Positions 12,272 through 21,471 of a DNA stretch of 64,000 nucleotides are shown here, in pieces. The position numbers and the translations under genes are program-made. The notes below the pieces were generated by a model. The model searched no databases. It was not told where the DNA came from and was given only the letters and a program-made list of their open reading frames with translations. Numbering within the stretch: position 1 is the first letter of the stretch; each line of letters begins with the position of its first letter. Source of the DNA: JAKOUY01 sp037045185 (GTDB lineage Bacteria > Actinomycetota > Acidimicrobiia > Acidimicrobiales > Ilumatobacteraceae). Location of the stretch: NCBI GenBank assembly GCA_037045185.1, contig JBAOHQ010000014.1, positions 310,001 to 374,000 on the forward strand. Reading direction: 5' to 3'.

Positions 12272-12328
12272 CGACGCCCACCGTACCGAGCGGCCGTGCC
12301 GGCGGCCCGGTCGGGCCGCGGCGGCCGG

Positions 12329-12802
12329 TCAGGCGGTCGCCGAACCCAACCCGATGGTGGCGAACATCAGGCTGAGGAAGACCACCCCGAGCGAGGCAGG
12401 CGCGAGCAGCGGGCTGGGCCCGACGTCGCCGTTGGCGGCGTGCCAGAACCGTGACAGCGACGACAGGCCGTCCCACTTGGGCCCCCAGACGCGGTCCAGC
12501 GGTCCGGCCTCGATGTTCGAGTCGATGTGCTCCCAGATCCCGAAGGCCGTGGCGGCGAGACCGGCGACGGACAGGATGCGCACGCCTTTGACCACGGTCG
12601 TCGCCGGGCGGGCGACGACGGCGATCAGCATCAGTGCGGCGATGCCGAGCATGAACCACGGGATGAGCTGCTCGGTGCTGTCCCAGTGGTGGATCGTCGC
12701 CAGTTCGATGGCCGTGCCGAGGATGCCGAGGCCGGCCATCAGCAGGAACCCCCGGCGGAGCGCTCCGCCGGGGTCCTGCGAGGCCACGGACTGGGTGATC
12801 AC
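12329..12802 (-). CDS. Small integral membrane protein, unknown function
   Basis: The protein is about 157 residues with four likely membrane helices: GFLLMAGLGILGTAIELAT, LIPWFMLGIAALMLIAVVA, ILSVAGLAATAFGIWEHI and a C-terminal ASLGVVFLSLMFATIGLGS. No known domain is recognised. I chose GTG 12802, which overlaps the stop of the preceding lipoprotein gene (GTGA); an alternative ATG at 12739 would place a 24-bp palindrome in the leader. Co-transcription with the lipoprotein suggests an envelope-associated pair. Confidence 0.7.
   Translation of the reverse strand: MITQSVASQDPGGALRRGFLLMAGLGILGTAIELATIHHWDSTEQLIPWFMLGIAALMLIAVVARPATTVVKGVRILSVAGLAATAFGIWEHIDSNIEAGPLDRVWGPKWDGLSSLSRFWHAANGDVGPSPLLAPASLGVVFLSLMFATIGLGSATA
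12750..12773. repeat. Perfect 24-bp palindrome inside or just upstream of the membrane-protein gene
   Basis: The two 12-base arms (left arm ccccggcggagc) are exact reverse complements with no loop base between them. On the transcript this would form a strong GC-rich hairpin about 50 bases into the membrane-protein gene, shortly after the lipoprotein stop. It could limit read-through from the lipoprotein gene or simply encode the PGGALRRG stretch. Confidence 0.6.
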
Positions 12803-13248
12803 GGCTTCAGCACGCCGAGGATGGCCTGGAGCGTGGCGTCGTCCGGGTTGTACTTGGCCAGGTTGTCCTGCAGCTTGGTGAGGGCCGTGTCGGTGCTGTC
12901 GTACGGGCGGTACTCCTGGATCTCGTCGGCCCACTTGGCGGCGTTGGTCACGCCGGCGGCGGTGAGCGCGGCGACCAGCTCATCGTTCGTCGCAGTGTTG
13001 GCGGACACCCGTTCGCCGGCTGCGCTGGACCCACCGCCAGCGGCGGTGCCGGTGGCCGAGGTCGGATCGGTGGCGGCGTCGGTCGCCACGGTGCCGGCAC
13101 CCTCGGTGTCGCCGTCGGTGTCACCAGTCACGACGGTGGTGGTCTTGACCGGCGTGGTGGCCGGCGTGGACTTCTTGTCGTCGCCGCACGCGGCCAGCGC
13201 GGTGGCCGAAAGAGCGATGGCGGCAACGGCCAAACGGGAACGGTTCAT
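12799..13248 (-). CDS. Lipoprotein with a small C-terminal helical domain
   Basis: From ATG 13248 the protein begins MNRSRLAVAAIALSATALAA followed by Cys, a type II signal with lipobox LAAC, then a Thr/Ala/Gly-rich linker and a C-terminal domain ANTATNDELVAALTAAGV...AKWADEIQEYRPY. That domain resembles the helix-hairpin-helix-like segments of ComEA-type proteins, but the match is only by pattern. The start is supported by the purine-rich GGAG about 8 bases upstream. It is about 149 residues and would be anchored outside the cytoplasmic membrane. Confidence 0.78.
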   Translation of the reverse strand: MNRSRLAVAAIALSATALAACGDDKKSTPATTPVKTTTVVTGDTDGDTEGAGTVATDAATDPTSATGTAAGGGSSAAGERVSANTATNDELVAALTAAGVTNAAKWADEIQEYRPYDSTDTALTKLQDNLAKYNPDDATLQAILGVLKP

Positions 13249-13371
13249 GATGGGATCTCCTGACATCGGCGGCACGGGGTTGCCGCCAGGCACCGAGCCA
13301 ACGAGTCAGAGGTAAGAGTCCGGTGAGAGAACATCCAAGACGTGCCCAAAGAACGGCGATGGGTCGCCCCG

Positions 13372-15234
13372 TCACCAGGAGCCGGAACTCCCACCGCCTC
13401 CGCCTCCGCCGACGCTGCCCCCGGAGAACCCTCCACCGAACCCGCCACCCCCGAACCCGCCGCCACTGCCGCCGCTTGGCGCCGGGCGCACCGTGGTGCT
13501 GTGGATCGACGGCCCGGCGTACCAGATGACCATCGGCCCGTGGTGCAGTTCCTGGGGTGGCACCAGGCTGGAGGAGCGCATCGCCTGTTGCCAGGCGCTG
13601 GCCTCGCCCAGGGCAACCGCCCAGGCCGAGTACTCGCGCAGCAGCCCGTGCTGCCATGCCCAATCCACGTGCTTGGCCTCGCTGGCGGCCAGGAAGCGGC
13701 GGAACGACTCGGTGCGCAGCGCCAGCGCAGACCCCTTGGCGCTGCGCGAGGGCAGCAGGGACCGGTACATGGCGAAGCCGGCCACCGCCGGCACGATCAG
13801 GCCGAACGCCGCAGCTGCGGCCCACCCGTTCAGTCTGCCGGCGACGGCGACGATCCCGGCGCCGGCGGAGAACAGCATCCACAGCCCGACGACCACCAGG
13901 GCCAGCTTGCCCGAGCCGACGCCGTGGGGCCGCGGCGAGAACTGCCGCCAGTAGCGCTCGTCGACCACGGCCCGGCGCTGGTAGGCCCTGGCCTGCGACC
14001 AGGCCGAGGCGAACTGGGAGTCGTAGGTCCCGAGCTCGATGGACTGCCGGTCACCGAAGGCGGTGGCCAGGATCCCGGCCTCCTCCCCCGTCAGCGAGCC
14101 GGCGTTGCGGCCGAGCGTCATCACCGTGTCGCCGCCGGTGTTGTCCAGGTCGATGACGTCCTTGGCGGCCAGCCCGGAGAACCACGCGCTGACGGTGTCC
14201 TCGTTGATCTTCTCGGTCAGCAGGACCGCCCCCTGCCAGGGTGCGATGCCCGTCGGTGGCACGAACTCGATGGTCGCCAGGCGCGCCAGTTCGGCATCGG
14301 TGACGTAGCGCGTGGCCGGCGCGGCCTGGCCGGGCGTGGGTGGCGGCAGGTCGCTGCCAGGCGGGGGCGGGATCACCGACGTGCCGGGTGCGCCAGCCGG
14401 GCCGTCGCCGTACGCGGCATCGGCGGCGCTGGCCCCGGACACCACGTTGCGCCCGATGCGCCGGGTGGAGGCGAACATCAACCCGCCCGACGCGGCGCCC
14501 AGGCCGAGCATCAGTGCCGCCATGTCCGGCCGGGTCGACGGCCGGCGAGACACGACGGCCGGCGCGGGCACCGTGGCCGGCGCCGGTCGGGCGGTGATCG
14601 TGCCACCGATGGTGATCCCCTGGCCCGCCCGCAGCGGCTCGAACACGGCCCGGTACACCGGCGCGCCACCCTCGGTCCCCTCGACCAACGTGCACCCACC
14701 CGACACCCCGACCGAACCGACGTTGCACGTCGGCGCCTGCAGCGTCAACCCGGTGAGGATGACTTCGAACCGTTTGGTCTCCAGGGTTTCGTCGTTGCCG
14801 ATGATGTCGAGGGCAAGCCGGTTCGTGCCGATCCGGGCGTCGGGCAGGGTGTAGGAGAGCTCATAGCGGTGCTGGCCGGACACCGTGGAGTTGGGGTCGC
14901 CGATGCGGATGAAGGTGCGGGTGCCCACGGTCACGGTGGAGACCTGATCGGGCGCGTCGGGAGAGGAGGCCACCACGTCGGTGGGCTCGCCGAAGTCGGT
15001 GGGGATGATCCGCTGATAGCCGTGCTTGTCGTTGCTGCCGAAGTCCTGGTCGACGTACTCGGTGATGCGCACGCCGTCGGCGCCGAGCGGGGTGACCACC
15101 ACCGTCTTGGCGTCGAACACCTCGGCGTCCGGGGGGCGGCTGAACAACCCGGCGTAGCCGGCAACGGAACCGCCCAGTGCCGTCAACCCGACCAGCGCGT
15201 GTTGCCAGGGCTTGATCGTTGCCAGACGTGCCAT
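13372..15234 (-). CDS. DUF2207-type predicted membrane protein with Gly-rich tail
   Basis: This 620-residue protein has an N-terminal hydrophobic segment, an extracellular beta-rich domain (VFDAKTVVVTPLGADGVRI, QRIIPTDFGEP, YELSYTLPDARIGTNRLALD), a membrane segment near residue 235, a Pro-rich linker, a second domain and a pair of helices near KLALVVVGLWMLFSAGAG and AAAFGLIVPAVAGFAMY. It ends in a Gly-rich stretch finishing SSGSW. This layout and ending are characteristic of DUF2207 membrane proteins, whose function is unknown. A long open frame on the opposite strand is a GC-rich shadow. Confidence 0.85.
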   Translation of the reverse strand: MARLATIKPWQHALVGLTALGGSVAGYAGLFSRPPDAEVFDAKTVVVTPLGADGVRITEYVDQDFGSNDKHGYQRIIPTDFGEPTDVVASSPDAPDQVSTVTVGTRTFIRIGDPNSTVSGQHRYELSYTLPDARIGTNRLALDIIGNDETLETKRFEVILTGLTLQAPTCNVGSVGVSGGCTLVEGTEGGAPVYRAVFEPLRAGQGITIGGTITARPAPATVPAPAVVSRRPSTRPDMAALMLGLGAASGGLMFASTRRIGRNVVSGASAADAAYGDGPAGAPGTSVIPPPPGSDLPPPTPGQAAPATRYVTDAELARLATIEFVPPTGIAPWQGAVLLTEKINEDTVSAWFSGLAAKDVIDLDNTGGDTVMTLGRNAGSLTGEEAGILATAFGDRQSIELGTYDSQFASAWSQARAYQRRAVVDERYWRQFSPRPHGVGSGKLALVVVGLWMLFSAGAGIVAVAGRLNGWAAAAAFGLIVPAVAGFAMYRSLLPSRSAKGSALALRTESFRRFLAASEAKHVDWAWQHGLLREYSAWAVALGEASAWQQAMRSSSLVPPQELHHGPMVIWYAGPSIHSTTVRPAPSGGSGGGFGGGGFGGGFSGGSVGGGGGGGSSGSW

Positions 15235-15246
15235 GGGTCGATTGTG

Positions 15247-16095
15247 TCAGGGTCGGAGCGCGGCGCCCAGCACGGCCGCGGCGACGCGGTGCCCGTGGCG
15301 GCAGCACTCCACCGGATCGGCGCCGTCGGCGAGCCCGCCGAGGAAGCCGGCGGCAAAGGAGTCGCCCGCCGCGGTGGTATCGGCGACCGGGCCGATGTCC
15401 AGGGCGTGGACGGTGTCGGCCCGTCCACCGTGGCGGACCTCCGCAGGATCGGGACCGCGCTTGATGACCACGACGGGCGCGCCGATGCGGTCGAGTCCAC
15501 GGTCACCCAGCGTGCGTGCCTCCAGCTCGTTGGCCAGCACGACGTGCGGGCCGAGCCCGGCGAGGCGCTCGACCATGCGATCCACGCCGGCGCGCTGGAT
15601 CAGCGCGGCCGATGAGGCGTCGATCGACACCGGAATCCCCCGGCACCGCGCCCACTCGGCGGTCGTGGCCACCGCCTGGTCCATCGGGAAACGCAGCAGC
15701 GAGTACAGCGGGATGTGCAGCACGCCCACGCCGTCGAGCCATGCCGGATCGGGATCGGACAGGTCCTTGCTGGTGGCCGGGTCGGGCAGCATCGTCCGCT
15801 CACCGTGCTGGTCCACCAGGACCACGATGGTTCCCGTCCTGCCGCGCCGGCGCACGGCCAGGTCCACGCCGAGTCCGGTCATCATTCCGGTCAGCATCTC
15901 GCCCGCCGGGTCGTCACCGACCTGTCCGATGAATCGTGTCGGCCGGTGGTCGACGAAGGCCGCCGCGGCGCAGACGTTCGCCGCGCTACCGCCACGCCTG
16001 CGCAGCACGACGGACTCGGTGTCCGATGCGACCGCGATCGGCCCGCCGAGGTGGACGACGATGTCCTCGACGAGGTCACCGATTGCCGCGATCAC
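15247..16095 (-). CDS. PfkB-family carbohydrate/nucleoside kinase
   Basis: This is a 282-residue ribokinase-like sugar kinase. It starts at GTG 16095 (MIAAIGDLVEDIVVHLGGPI) and shows the RRRGGSAANVCAAAAF motif for substrate binding and the C-terminal PfkB signature DTTAAGDSFAAGFLGG with the catalytic Asp. The length is slightly short for the family. The substrate (ribose, adenosine or another sugar) cannot be assigned. It is downstream of, and possibly co-transcribed with, the subtilisin-like protease gene. Confidence 0.88.
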   Translation of the reverse strand: MIAAIGDLVEDIVVHLGGPIAVASDTESVVLRRRGGSAANVCAAAAFVDHRPTRFIGQVGDDPAGEMLTGMMTGLGVDLAVRRRGRTGTIVVLVDQHGERTMLPDPATSKDLSDPDPAWLDGVGVLHIPLYSLLRFPMDQAVATTAEWARCRGIPVSIDASSAALIQRAGVDRMVERLAGLGPHVVLANELEARTLGDRGLDRIGAPVVVIKRGPDPAEVRHGGRADTVHALDIGPVADTTAAGDSFAAGFLGGLADGADPVECCRHGHRVAAAVLGAALRP

Positions 16096-16124
16096 GGCGC
16101 CAACGGTAGGCCACCGGAGCGCCG

Positions 16125-17519
16125 TCAGTGCAGGTTGACCACCGTGCCGAGGTTGGGGATGCGGAAAAGCCGCCGGTCGTGGATCACCCGCTCCACCGCC
16201 TCGATCGGGGTGATGCCGTACAGCGAGCACTCCCGGGCGATGGCCGCGGCCACGATGGGGGCGGCGAACGACGTGCCGTCCCACGCCGCGGAGCCGTTGA
16301 AGTCCTCGGTCGCCGGGTCGCCGTCGTCCTCGCGGTCGACCCCGTCGTAGAAGGAGGCGACGACGTCCACTCCCGGCGCGCAGGCCGAGACCCACGCCCC
16401 GTAGTTGGTGAAATCGGCCGGCCCGTCGGTGCCCAGCGCGCCAACGGCGATGACACCCGGCAACGCCGCGGGAAAGCTGGGCCGGCAGGTGGCGTCGTTG
16501 CCGGCCGAGGCGACGACCACCCACCCCCTGGCGCGCACCGCGGCGATGGCCGCCTGCAGCGCCGGCGTGGGTTCGTCGTTGTCGGTGTACCCGCCACAGG
16601 ACAGGACCAGGATGCCCGCCTGCTCCTTGACCAGCTGCCACACCCGCCAGGCCAGCGTTGCGTCGTCGCCTTCGCCGGTGCTCTCCAGCACCTTGCCGAG
16701 CGAGACGTTGGAGTCCGGCGCCAGCCGGGCCAGCAGCCCGGCGATGAACGTTCCGTGACCGGCGGTGGGGTCGAGGAACCGATCCTGGTTGGCGTCAGGC
16801 TCGTCGACGTTGTCCGTGATGGCGAACGGTGGGGTGAGCCTCGGGTTGTAGCGAGTGGGGCCGAAGGGCTCCGGCGCCCGTCGGGCGATCCGCGGGCTGA
16901 TGGTCCCACCGAGGTGATCGGGCGCAAGCCCGGTGTCGAGGACGACGAGGGGCACACCCGTGCCCGTCCGTGACGCGCATCCGCGCCACAGCTCGGGATG
17001 GTGAGCGGCCCGGCGGACCGTGCTGGCCTGGGGCGGGTACGCCGGCAACTCGCCGGGAGGGGTCGAGGTGCACGGCGGCGCGGTCGGGCCAGGGGGGCCA
17101 CCGCACCCGCAGGGGCAACAGCACCCGCAACCCCTGGCTGCCGGGTTGTTGTGGATCGCCGGGTTGTTGTGGATCGCCGGGTTGTTGTGGATCGCCGGGT
17201 TGGCGTGCACTGGATGGGCGAACATCACGTAGTTCAGCGAGGCCCGGACGTTGGCTCGCCGAAGCTGCTCCAACACCCCGAAGGTGTTCTCCAGCGCGGC
17301 GACCACATGGATGCCTGGCGCCACTTCGGTCATCGCCTCGCCGAGCGAGTTCCGTTCCAGGAACGCCCGGCCGTCGTTGTCCACCAGCAGCTGGTTCGGC
17401 CGGTAGGCGTAGCCACCGCCCGACGGGCTGATCGCGATGGTCCGGCGCCACCGGGCCTCGTCACTCTCCGGTCGCTCCCGGCGCACCTGCTCGTCGCCCT
17501 CCGATGGGGTTGTGCTCAT
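16125..17519 (-). CDS. S8 subtilisin-like serine peptidase with NPAIHN repeats and Cys-rich insert
   Basis: This 464-residue protease has an intact catalytic triad: Asp195 in VVLDTGLAP, His255 in GHGTFIAG and Ser417 in DGTSFAAP, with oxyanion Asn341 in SAGND. No signal peptide is seen, so it is probably cytoplasmic. Between a 100-residue N-terminal domain and the catalytic domain lies an odd insert: three exact NPAIHN repeats (residues 107-124) and then six Cys within residues 131-139 (CGCCCPCGC), suggesting a metal- or redox-sensitive hinge. The gene is divergent from the CHAT gene, sharing a short intergenic region, so the two proteases are likely functionally linked. Confidence 0.9.
   Translation of the reverse strand: MSTTPSEGDEQVRRERPESDEARWRRTIAISPSGGGYAYRPNQLLVDNDGRAFLERNSLGEAMTEVAPGIHVVAALENTFGVLEQLRRANVRASLNYVMFAHPVHANPAIHNNPAIHNNPAIHNNPAARGCGCCCPCGCGGPPGPTAPPCTSTPPGELPAYPPQASTVRRAAHHPELWRGCASRTGTGVPLVVLDTGLAPDHLGGTISPRIARRAPEPFGPTRYNPRLTPPFAITDNVDEPDANQDRFLDPTAGHGTFIAGLLARLAPDSNVSLGKVLESTGEGDDATLAWRVWQLVKEQAGILVLSCGGYTDNDEPTPALQAAIAAVRARGWVVVASAGNDATCRPSFPAALPGVIAVGALGTDGPADFTNYGAWVSACAPGVDVVASFYDGVDREDDGDPATEDFNGSAAWDGTSFAAPIVAAAIARECSLYGITPIEAVERVIHDRRLFRIPNLGTVVNLH
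17143..17196. repeat. Three perfect 18-bp tandem repeats inside the S8 peptidase gene
   Basis: The unit gggttgttgtggatcgcc occurs three times back to back and a fourth, diverged copy starts at 17197. It encodes the NPAIHN repeat on the minus strand. Exact identity at the DNA level shows recent expansion, so copy number may vary between strains. Confidence 0.9.
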
Positions 17520-17676
17520 CAGCTACTCCTTCTGACCTGTGGCGCCTGGGCGCCGGGACCTCGCCGGCCGGCCAGTAGCGGGCGCCCGTCCAGTGTGGAT
17601 GACCATGCCCGTCCCAGCCATGGGTACCGTGTTCCGATGATCGTCTAGCGTGAACCGGGGCCACGACGGACACAGC

Positions 17677-20338
17677 ATGACAGATTCGCAACGTTCCATC
17701 GACCGGGTGTCCCACGCTTCGTCGCCCGCACGAGCGGGCTTCGACCTGGTCCAGGCCGACCCGCGGCGCGCCGCGGCGCTGCTCGACGCCGTGGTCGGCG
17801 ACCACCACGGCGCGCCCACCGAGCGAGCGATCGCGCTGTGGGGTCTTGGCAGGTTGGCCATCGATGAGAACCGGATCGGGGAGGCGCTCACGTCACTCTC
17901 AGAGTCGGCTGCCATCCTCGCTGATACCCCGCACCGTGACCTGCTCGCCGAGGTCCGGATCACCTGGGCCGCCGCAGCGCAGGTGGCCGGGCGCAGCGAG
18001 GAGGCGACCGAGCAGCTTCGTCTCGCCGAGCCGGACCTCAGCGGCGCGCCCCTCGGGCGGTTGCTGACCCAACGCGGCATGCTGCTGATGCGTGCCGGCG
18101 ACCGCGACGCGGCGCTGCGGGCGATGGACGCGGCGCTGCCGCTCGTGTTGCAGGGCGGCGACGAACTCGGCGCCACGCGGTTGATCTCCAACCGCGGCAT
18201 CGTGCTGCTCCAACTCGGCCGGCTGACCGAGGCACGGGTGGATTTCGGCAGGGCCAAGGAGATGGCCGCCCGGCTCGGCCAGCACGTCCTGGCGGCAGGG
18301 TCGGCGCACAACGAGGCGTACCTGGACGCTCGCCTCGGTCGGGTGCCCCAGGCGCTGCGCGGCTTCGCCGACGCCCGGGCCCGCTACGCCAGCGTCGGCT
18401 CGCCGGCGCGCTACGTGGGTGACCTCGACATCGACGAGGCGACGGTCCTGATCGAGGCTGGGCTCGGGCAGGAGGCGGCGGCCGTCACCGCCCGGGTGGT
18501 GGAGGCAGCCCGGACCGACGGCAACCATCACCAGGTGGCCGAGGCGTTGCTGACCCTGGCGAGGGCCGAGCTCCTGTGCGGCAACCGCGAGGCGGCGCGC
18601 GCCGCGTCCGAGGATGCCGAGACGCTGTTCACCGAAGCGCGACGCCCGGCATGGGCTGCGGTGGCCGCGTACTGGGGGGAGATCGCCGGGCGTGGCCCGT
18701 CCACGACCCGGCCGCCCGGCCTGCGTCGTGTGGCCACGCTGCGCCGCCTGGCCGAACGGCTCGACCGCTACGGCTGGTCGCAGGAGGCCGCCGAAGTGCG
18801 CGTGCTGATGGCCCGCCAGGCCCACCAATCGGGGCGCGCCGACCTGGCCGGAGCGGTGCTGGACGAGGCCCAACACGCCCACCACTCCCCCAACGCCCGG
18901 GTGCGCGCCGACGCGTGGCTGGTCAGCGCCATCGGCCATGTGGCCCGCGGCGAGCACACCAAGGCTCGCCGGGCGCTGGCCCAAGGATTGCGCACCGTCG
19001 AGCGCTATCGGGCCACGCTCGGCGCCGCTGAGCTTCGTTCGGCAGCGGGCCGCCTCGGTGCCGAACTGGCCGAGTTCGGCGTGCACCTCGCCGTGCAGTC
19101 CGGCGACGCCCGCCAACTGCTCACGTGGGCAGAGCGCTGGCGGGCCGGGTCGTTGGGTCTCCCCCGCTCCGACGACGCCACCACTGTCCCGGCGGATCTG
19201 CTCGACGAGCTTCGCCAGACCCGCCTGCGCGCCGACGACGCCCGCGGCACGCCGGACGAGACGATCCAGCGCCGCCGGGTCGCCGACCTCGAACTGTCGA
19301 TCAGCCGGCTCAGCCGGGCCAGGGGCAGCAGCGGCCGCGGGCGGCGCAGCCAGCCGATGACGGATCTGCTGCGCACGCTCGGTGACTCGGCCCTTGTCGA
19401 GTTCGTCCACACCGGGGGCCACCTGCACGCCGTGGTGTGCCGGGATCGGCGCGTCCGCCAGGTGGACCTCGGGCCCATCGAGCAGGCGCGCGCCGCGGCG
19501 GATCACCTCGGCTTTGCCACCAGGAGGCTGGCGGCGGCTGGTGATCGCAGCTCCGCCCGGCGATTCCTGGAGGCCTTCGATCTGGCCCGGCGGGAGCTCG
19601 ACGGGGTGCTGTTCGGGCCGGTCGGCGACGACATCACCGGCCGCGCCCTGGTGGTGGTGCCGTCGGCCGATCTGCATCACGTCCTGTGGAACGCCCTGCC
19701 AACGGCCGACCGTGGCGCCGGACTCACCACGGCCCCCAGCGCGGTGTGGTGGGCCGCCGAGACGGCGCCGCGGCGCCACCGGCGGACGTTGCTGGTGGCC
19801 GGGCCCGGTCTGGTCCACGCCGATGCCGAGGTGACGGCGCTCGCAGCGCAGGCCCACGGCGCGTCGATCCTGCCGCGGCGCCGACGCCTCGGTGAGCGCC
19901 GTACTCGCCGGCATGGACCGAGCCGACGTGGTCCACCTCGCCGCCCACGGCGTGTTCCGTGCCGACAACCCGTGGTTCTCCACCCTGCAACTCGCCGACG
20001 GGGCGCTGCACGTCCACGAGCTGGAGGGGGTCCGCCACCCACCGCACACGGTGGTCATCGCCGCCTGCAGCGGCGGGCGAAGCACCGTGCTGGCCGGCGA
20101 CGAGCTGCTCGGCGCCACCGCGGCGCTGCTGGCCGTCGGGGTGCGCACGGTGGTGGCCCCGCTGATGCCCATCGACGACGAGGCCTCCGTGCCAGTCGCC
20201 GTGGCGGTTCACCGGGCCATCCGTGGTGGTGGCCACGCCGGCGCCACGCTGGCGGCGCTGGTGACCCAGGCCGTCGGTGACGGCCACGGCGCCCTGGCGG
20301 CGGCAGCCTCGTCGTTCACCTACGTGAGCCGCCGATAG
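17677..20338 (+). CDS. TPR-CHAT protease (caspase-like), frameshifted
   Basis: This is an approximately 886-residue protein. The first two thirds are repeated helical TPR-like units (for example GRIGEALTSLSESAAILAD, AGDRDAALRAMDAALPLVLQ and GRLTEARVDFGRAKEMA). The C-terminal third is a CHAT domain of the caspase/separase clan. The catalytic His lies in VVHLAAHGVFRA (codon at about 19946) and the Cys in VVIAACSGGRS (codon at 20066). The TPR and catalytic His/Cys parts are in different frames; one base near 19876-19884 is in error or the gene is broken. ATG 17677 is chosen; GTG 17650 is possible. The gene is followed by a sigma factor and a small partner, an arrangement suggesting protease-controlled transcription. 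Confidence 0.87.
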
Positions 20339-20386
20339 CTCCTCGACATCGATGTATCGCCGGCTACCGGCGGAACTCTGTGCAGC

Positions 20387-20977
20387 GTGCCTAGTGTTTC
20401 GTTCGTGGACAGCCCACCCTCGACCGACTTCGGCCTCCTGCGTGAGCAGGCCATGGCCGGAAGCGAGCGCGCCTGGCACACGCTGGTGGACACGCTGAAG
20501 GGGGTGGCATGGAAGGTGCTGAACAGCTACGACATCTCGGCCGAGGATCGCAACGACGCCTTCGCCAGTACGTTCTTCCGCCTCTTCGAGCGGCTCGACT
20601 CGATCCGCGAACCGGCCAAGCTTCCCGGTTGGGTGGCCACGACGGCCCGCAACGAGGCCAACGCGGCCTACCGCCGCCGCGCCAAGGTGAGCCCGATGGC
20701 CGATGTCCCGATCCGTGGCATTCCTACGCCCGACCCGGGCGAGCGGATGGAGGACGACGAGTTGCACTCGGCGATGCAGCGGGCCTTCGCCCGGCTCAGC
20801 CCGGAACACCAGGCGCTGATGCGCCTGCTCACCGCCGATCCACCGATCCCCTACGAGGACATCTCCCGGCTCCTCGGCATCCCGATCGGATCGATCGGAC
20901 CCACCCGGCAGCGCTGCCTGCAACGGCTGCGCTCCAGCCCCGAACTCATCCCCTTCATGCCCGGCGGACTGGACTGA
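20387..20977 (+). CDS. Sigma-70 family RNA polymerase sigma factor, ECF-like
   Basis: This 196-residue alternative sigma factor has region 2 in residues 15-100 (DRNDAFASTFFRLFERLDSI, LPGWVATTARNEANAAYRRR) and region 4 near the C-terminus (LSPEHQALMRLLTADPP, YEDISRLLGIPIGSIGPTRQ). It has no long C-terminal extension. GTG 20387 is used; GTG 20405 would shorten it by six residues. It lies about 50 bases after the CHAT gene and 2 bases before the small partner gene, so the three are almost certainly one operon. Its control is probably exercised by those neighbours. Confidence 0.92.
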   Translation: MPSVSFVDSPPSTDFGLLREQAMAGSERAWHTLVDTLKGVAWKVLNSYDISAEDRNDAFASTFFRLFERLDSIREPAKLPGWVATTARNEANAAYRRRAKVSPMADVPIRGIPTPDPGERMEDDELHSAMQRAFARLSPEHQALMRLLTADPPIPYEDISRLLGIPIGSIGPTRQRCLQRLRSSPELIPFMPGGLD

Positions 20978-20979
20978 CG

Positions 20980-21433
20980 ATGAACGACACACCACACCTC
21001 CCGCCCGACGAGGCCGACCTGCTCACCACGATCGGCTCGTGGCTCGACCACGCCGAGGCCATTCCTGCCGACGCCGTGGACGCGGCGTACGCCGCGTTCG
21101 GGATGGGCCGCCTCCACGAGGAGCTTCGCCGAGCTGACCTTCGACTCCGCAGGCGCTTCGCTGGTGGGCATGCGCGGGGTGGAGGCCGAGGCCAGGATGC
21201 TGACCTTCACCCACCTGCAGACGACGCTGGACATCGAGTTGTCGGCCGATGGCCACTCGATCGTCGGCCAGATCACGCCGGCCGACGACGGCTCACTGAT
21301 CATCGAGTCCGACGACGGCGACGATCGCGCCGCCGAGGTGGACTCCCACGGCCGGTTCCGGGTGATCGTGCCCGGGTGGCCGGTGCGCCTCCGTCTGGTC
21401 GGCCGCATCGTCACACCGTGGATCACGCCCTGA
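20980..21433 (+). CDS. Small partner protein of the CHAT/sigma module, anti-sigma-like candidate (frameshifted)
   Basis: This is an approximately 150-residue protein. The N-terminal part (MNDTPHLPPDEADLLTTIGS, AEAIPADAVDAAYAAFGMGR) is helical and acidic. The C-terminal part lies in another frame (ELTFDSAGASLVGMRGVEAE, ARMLTFTHLQTTLDIELSAD, GRFRVIVPGWPVRLRLVGR) and looks like a beta-sandwich similar to carboxypeptidase-regulatory domains. One extra base near 21127 joins them. I recall similar small proteins beside sigma factors and CHAT proteins in other actinobacteria, but no function is established. Position directly after the sigma gene makes it the best candidate for its regulator or for the CHAT substrate. 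Confidence 0.7.
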
Positions 21434-21471
21434 CCGGCAGCGCCTGATGTCGTGGCCGTCGCCGGCCGTGG

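Noticed and set aside
13342..15615. A 757-codon open frame on the plus strand
   Set aside because: It lies opposite the DUF2207 gene, is rich in Arg/Gly/Pro/Ala without domains, and reflects high-GC third positions.
17143..17196. Possible CRISPR-like or VNTR array
   Set aside because: Repeats are contiguous without spacers and encode NPAIHN in a real protease gene, so it is a coding tandem repeat.
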